Of a stretch of DNA of 21,082 bases, positions 20,624 to 21,082 are shown one piece after another. Each line of letters begins with the position of its first letter. The first letter of the stretch is position 1. The translations under genes were made by a program, and so were the position numbers. The notes beneath the pieces are model-generated. The model was not told the DNA's origin. It did no database searches and saw only the letters and a list, made by a program, of their open reading frames with translations. The stretch comes from a virus. The stretch spans positions 1 to 21,082 of the IMG/VR virus record IMGVR_UViG_3300036760_000087. One strand, written 5' to 3'.

Positions 20624-21082
20624 CCTAACCCCGGTGATACTAGTTTGCAATGACGAGTATTGGCTCCCATATTCCTTGGAGTCTTTAGCTGGCCATTTCA
20701 ATAGATTTGTAATTTACGACGTTGGCTCGACCGATAGGACCAAAGATATCATCGACTGGTTTGCCCAGAAGGAAAAGAAGCGCGCCGACTTGTTCATTCG
20801 CTACCTGCCGTTCGTACCCCCGGTAGTTCAGGGGGCTTTCCGTAACAGCATGATTGCAGAAGCCGAGTCGGAGTGGTACTTCATTGTAGATGCTGACGAG
20901 GTCTACAAGCCAGAAGCCTTGCGGAACATCGTTAGATCCGTCAATGACCGCACCAACGAGAAGCCCTATGGAGTAGTCCGAAGGTTAGAGGTAGTCGAAG
21001 GACTAACAGAAGCTTACGGCACGACAGAGTTCTTACCCCATCACCGCGTCTACCATCGCACTATGTATTGGAAGGGTACTCA
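20610..21082 (+). CDS. GT2-family glycosyltransferase (truncated by window end)
   Basis: The frame is open from ATG 20610 to the end of the window, giving 157 residues without a stop. It has the GT-A landmarks: TPVILVCNDEYWLPYSLES, then VIYDVGSTDRTKDII (D37, D42; the usual DDGS is DVGS), then WYFIVDADEVYKPEAL with the metal-binding D94-x-D96. The ATG overlaps the previous gene by 14 bases; GTG 20634 is an alternative start. The C-terminal part lies outside the window, so length and any extra domain are unknown. Confidence 0.85.
   Translation, partial: MQLYNLTPVILVCNDEYWLPYSLESLAGHFNRFVIYDVGSTDRTKDIIDWFAQKEKKRADLFIRYLPFVPPVVQGAFRNSMIAEAESEWYFIVDADEVYKPEALRNIVRSVNDRTNEKPYGVVRRLEVVEGLTEAYGTTEFLPHHRVYHRTMYWKGT

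Overview
The window reads as a continuous stretch of a lytic-type bacteriophage chromosome, probably a large tailed phage. All supported genes lie on the + strand. They are packed with almost no intergenic space, and many adjacent genes share ATGA, GTGA or TAATG stop/start overlaps, which suggests translational coupling. There are no rRNA or tRNA genes, no cell-type housekeeping operons, no integrase and no virion structural genes. The host cannot be named. Shine-Dalgarno-like sites and ATG/GTG starts indicate a bacterium, and the B12-dependent reductase implies that cobalamin is available in the infected cell.

Region 1 (1-7400) is a recombination/replication module: a helical protein cut by the window edge, a gp32-type ssDNA-binding protein, a small HTH protein, three tiny one-helix membrane peptides, a RecA/UvsX recombinase, an SbcD/gp47-SbcC/gp46 nuclease-ATPase pair, a ClpP-fold serine protease, a two-helix membrane protein, and a PD-(D/E)XK nuclease whose start is embedded out of frame in the previous gene.

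Region 2 (7390-15710) is nucleotide metabolism interleaved with selfish genes: a calcineurin-like phosphoesterase, an HNH/AP2-type homing endonuclease, a small zinc-type protein, an adenosylcobalamin-dependent (class II) ribonucleotide reductase, an HNH_3 endonuclease overlapping its 3' end, small zinc and membrane ORFs, ThyX, a LAGLIDADG endonuclease, a cupin-like protein, an IMP dehydrogenase/GMP reductase carrying a collagen-like repeat, a zinc peptide, a MazG-like pyrophosphohydrolase and a DUF3310 protein. Together these could supply dNTPs (RNR, ThyX), adjust the purine pool (IMPDH/GMPR) and remove unwanted NTPs (MazG-like).

Region 3 (15710-21082, running off the end) is a glycosyltransferase island. 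It holds one 1071-residue protein with three glycosyltransferase modules (GT-A, GT-B, GT-B), a GT2 enzyme, a CgeB-like GT-B enzyme and a second GT2 enzyme cut by the window end. The acceptor (modified DNA base, virion protein or host glycan) cannot be told from the sequence.

The three homing-endonuclease blocks look AT-richer than the core genes. They are also poor in the tetranucleotide CTAG, which is unusually frequent in the core genes by hand count. No promoter or rho-independent terminator could be assigned with confidence, and there is no stretch over 300 bases without a gene.
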